Source: an uncultured Pirellulales bacterium
GTDB lineage: Bacteria > Planctomycetota > Planctomycetia > Pirellulales > Lacipirellulaceae
Direction: 5' to 3'
Assembly: GCA_947258835.1 (NCBI GenBank)
Contig: CAMYJY010000252.1
Location: forward strand, 1 to 5,740
DNA length: 5,740 nt
Translations under genes and position numbers: made by a program
Shown here: piece after piece, positions 5,140 through 5,740 of the stretch
Layout of the letters: every line of letters starts with the position of its first letter
How positions within the stretch are numbered: position 1 is the first letter of the stretch
The notes under the pieces: generated by a model
Databases searched by the model: none
What the model saw: the letters and a program-made list of their open reading frames with translations, nothing else
What the model was told of the DNA's origin: nothing

Positions 5140-5740
5140 TTAGCAGCACCCCTCGGAGCTGCAGCAATCACTGCCTGGCAGCGCGGTTACGTCATACTCC
5201 TGGCCTTTGGATTCCCGCGGGTCACGGAAGATATTCCGGTGGCAGTCAAATTGCCCCGCATTTTCCAAAGGCACGGGTTCGCTGGGGGGCACGGGGGTGA
5301 TGTGCGAGGCGTAGGGCTGGCGATTGTAGATGGCAAAGGTCTTGCCGCAGACTGCCATTCGTTGGCCGCGGTAGAGGGTTTGGCCGTCGTCGTCCATCAC
5401 TTGGGCCCAGGGTCCGTTGTAGATCACGGCTTGTTTTTGATCCCGGCGGGGGCCTTCTTTGCCCTTAAAGGCCTGCACGGTGAGGCTGCGGAACTCAATA
5501 CCTTCCACCGTGGCCCATGCTTCCTGTTGGCGACTGAGGATTTCGATACCATAGAAGTGGGCATCCGCAAAGGCTTCCAGAAACTCTTCTTCGAGAAACG
5601 CGCCACTGATGCAGCCGCTCCAGAGTTGGGGATCGTTTTGGAGGTGCTCGGGCACTGGTTCATCGCAGACGATATCGCTAATTACCGCACGGCCGCCCCG
5701 TTTGAGCACGCGAAAAATTTCGGCAAACAGTTGGCGGCGA
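5140..5740 (-). CDS. ArsM-like SAM-dependent methyltransferase, N-terminus cut off by the window edge
   Basis: The frame is open from the right edge (first visible residues RRQLFAEIFRVLKRGGRAVISD) to a TAA at 5140-5142, giving about 199 visible residues. LFAEIFRVLKRGGRAVISD is the fifth-strand region of class I methyltransferases, so the SAM-binding motif I lies outside the window. The segment LWSGCISGAFLEEEFLEAF places a Cys before a Gly-Ala-x-x-x-x-x-Phe stretch, as in arsenite methyltransferases, where this Cys helps bind As(III). An extension of about 110 residues follows with AVIYNGPW, LYRGQRMAVCGKTF and PFDC-like (QFDCHRN) elements. It ends in CC-SSEG-CC, a likely metal or arsenic ligand tail. 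The GTG at 5709 lies in mid-domain and is not the start. The gene converges on the ATPase operon with the repeat island between. Arsenic as substrate is inferred; a generic methyltransferase is the alternative. Confidence 0.75.
   Translation of the reverse strand, partial: RRQLFAEIFRVLKRGGRAVISDIVCDEPVPEHLQNDPQLWSGCISGAFLEEEFLEAFADAHFYGIEILSRQQEAWATVEGIEFRSLTVQAFKGKEGPRRDQKQAVIYNGPWAQVMDDDGQTLYRGQRMAVCGKTFAIYNRQPYASHITPVPPSEPVPLENAGQFDCHRNIFRDPRESKGQEYDVTALPGSDCCSSEGCC

Overview
The window is an assembled piece of a GC-rich bacterial genome. The ATPase gene is about 60% GC by eye, while the small nuclease gene in the middle is about 47% by hand count. Protein style suggests an environmental bacterium, possibly a planctomycete or another group carrying large FtsK/SpoIIIE ATPases with ESX-like partners. 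That taxonomic guess rests on memory of the families, not on a search, and is weak.

Positions 1-3943 (+ strand) look like one operon. The 3' end of a small helical gene carries a W-x-D turn like that of WXG100/ESAT-6 proteins. Eleven bases after its stop comes a very large membrane-anchored FtsK/SpoIIIE-type ATPase. It has two coiled coils around a pair of membrane segments, a degenerate first ATPase-like domain and a canonical second one with intact Walker A and B. A third, degenerate domain lies in a different reading frame from about 3143. The reading frame breaks exactly where the second domain should finish, and conserved connecting sequence appears to be missing. So the gene is either a deletion-frameshift pseudogene or split gene, or the assembly has an error there. 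The pair resembles the ATPase and small-substrate core of type VII (ESX-like) secretion.

Positions 3944-5139 form a repeat island between two convergent genes. It holds about 18 full, truncated or degenerate copies of a palindromic element of the form GTC-ATTCCC-N8-GGGAAT-CCAG, in both orientations, often spaced 41-44 nt apart. The core matches the ATTCCC-N8-GGGAAT consensus of Neisseria dRS3 elements. In the middle of the island, on the minus strand, is a complete 95-residue GIY-YIG endonuclease gene. Its start codon sits directly against a degenerate copy of the repeat, which supplies its ribosome-binding sequence. Larger blocks of 57 and 37 nt are repeated identically on both sides of the nuclease gene. 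A nuclease gene nested in its own kind of repeat is the most interesting candidate for an undescribed system: a possible GIY-YIG-driven repeat family, analogous to but distinct from REP/RAYT.

Positions 5140-5740 (minus strand) hold the C-terminal two thirds or so of a SAM-dependent methyltransferase resembling arsenite methyltransferases (ArsM). It has a long C-terminal extension ending in two Cys-Cys pairs and runs off the right edge of the window.
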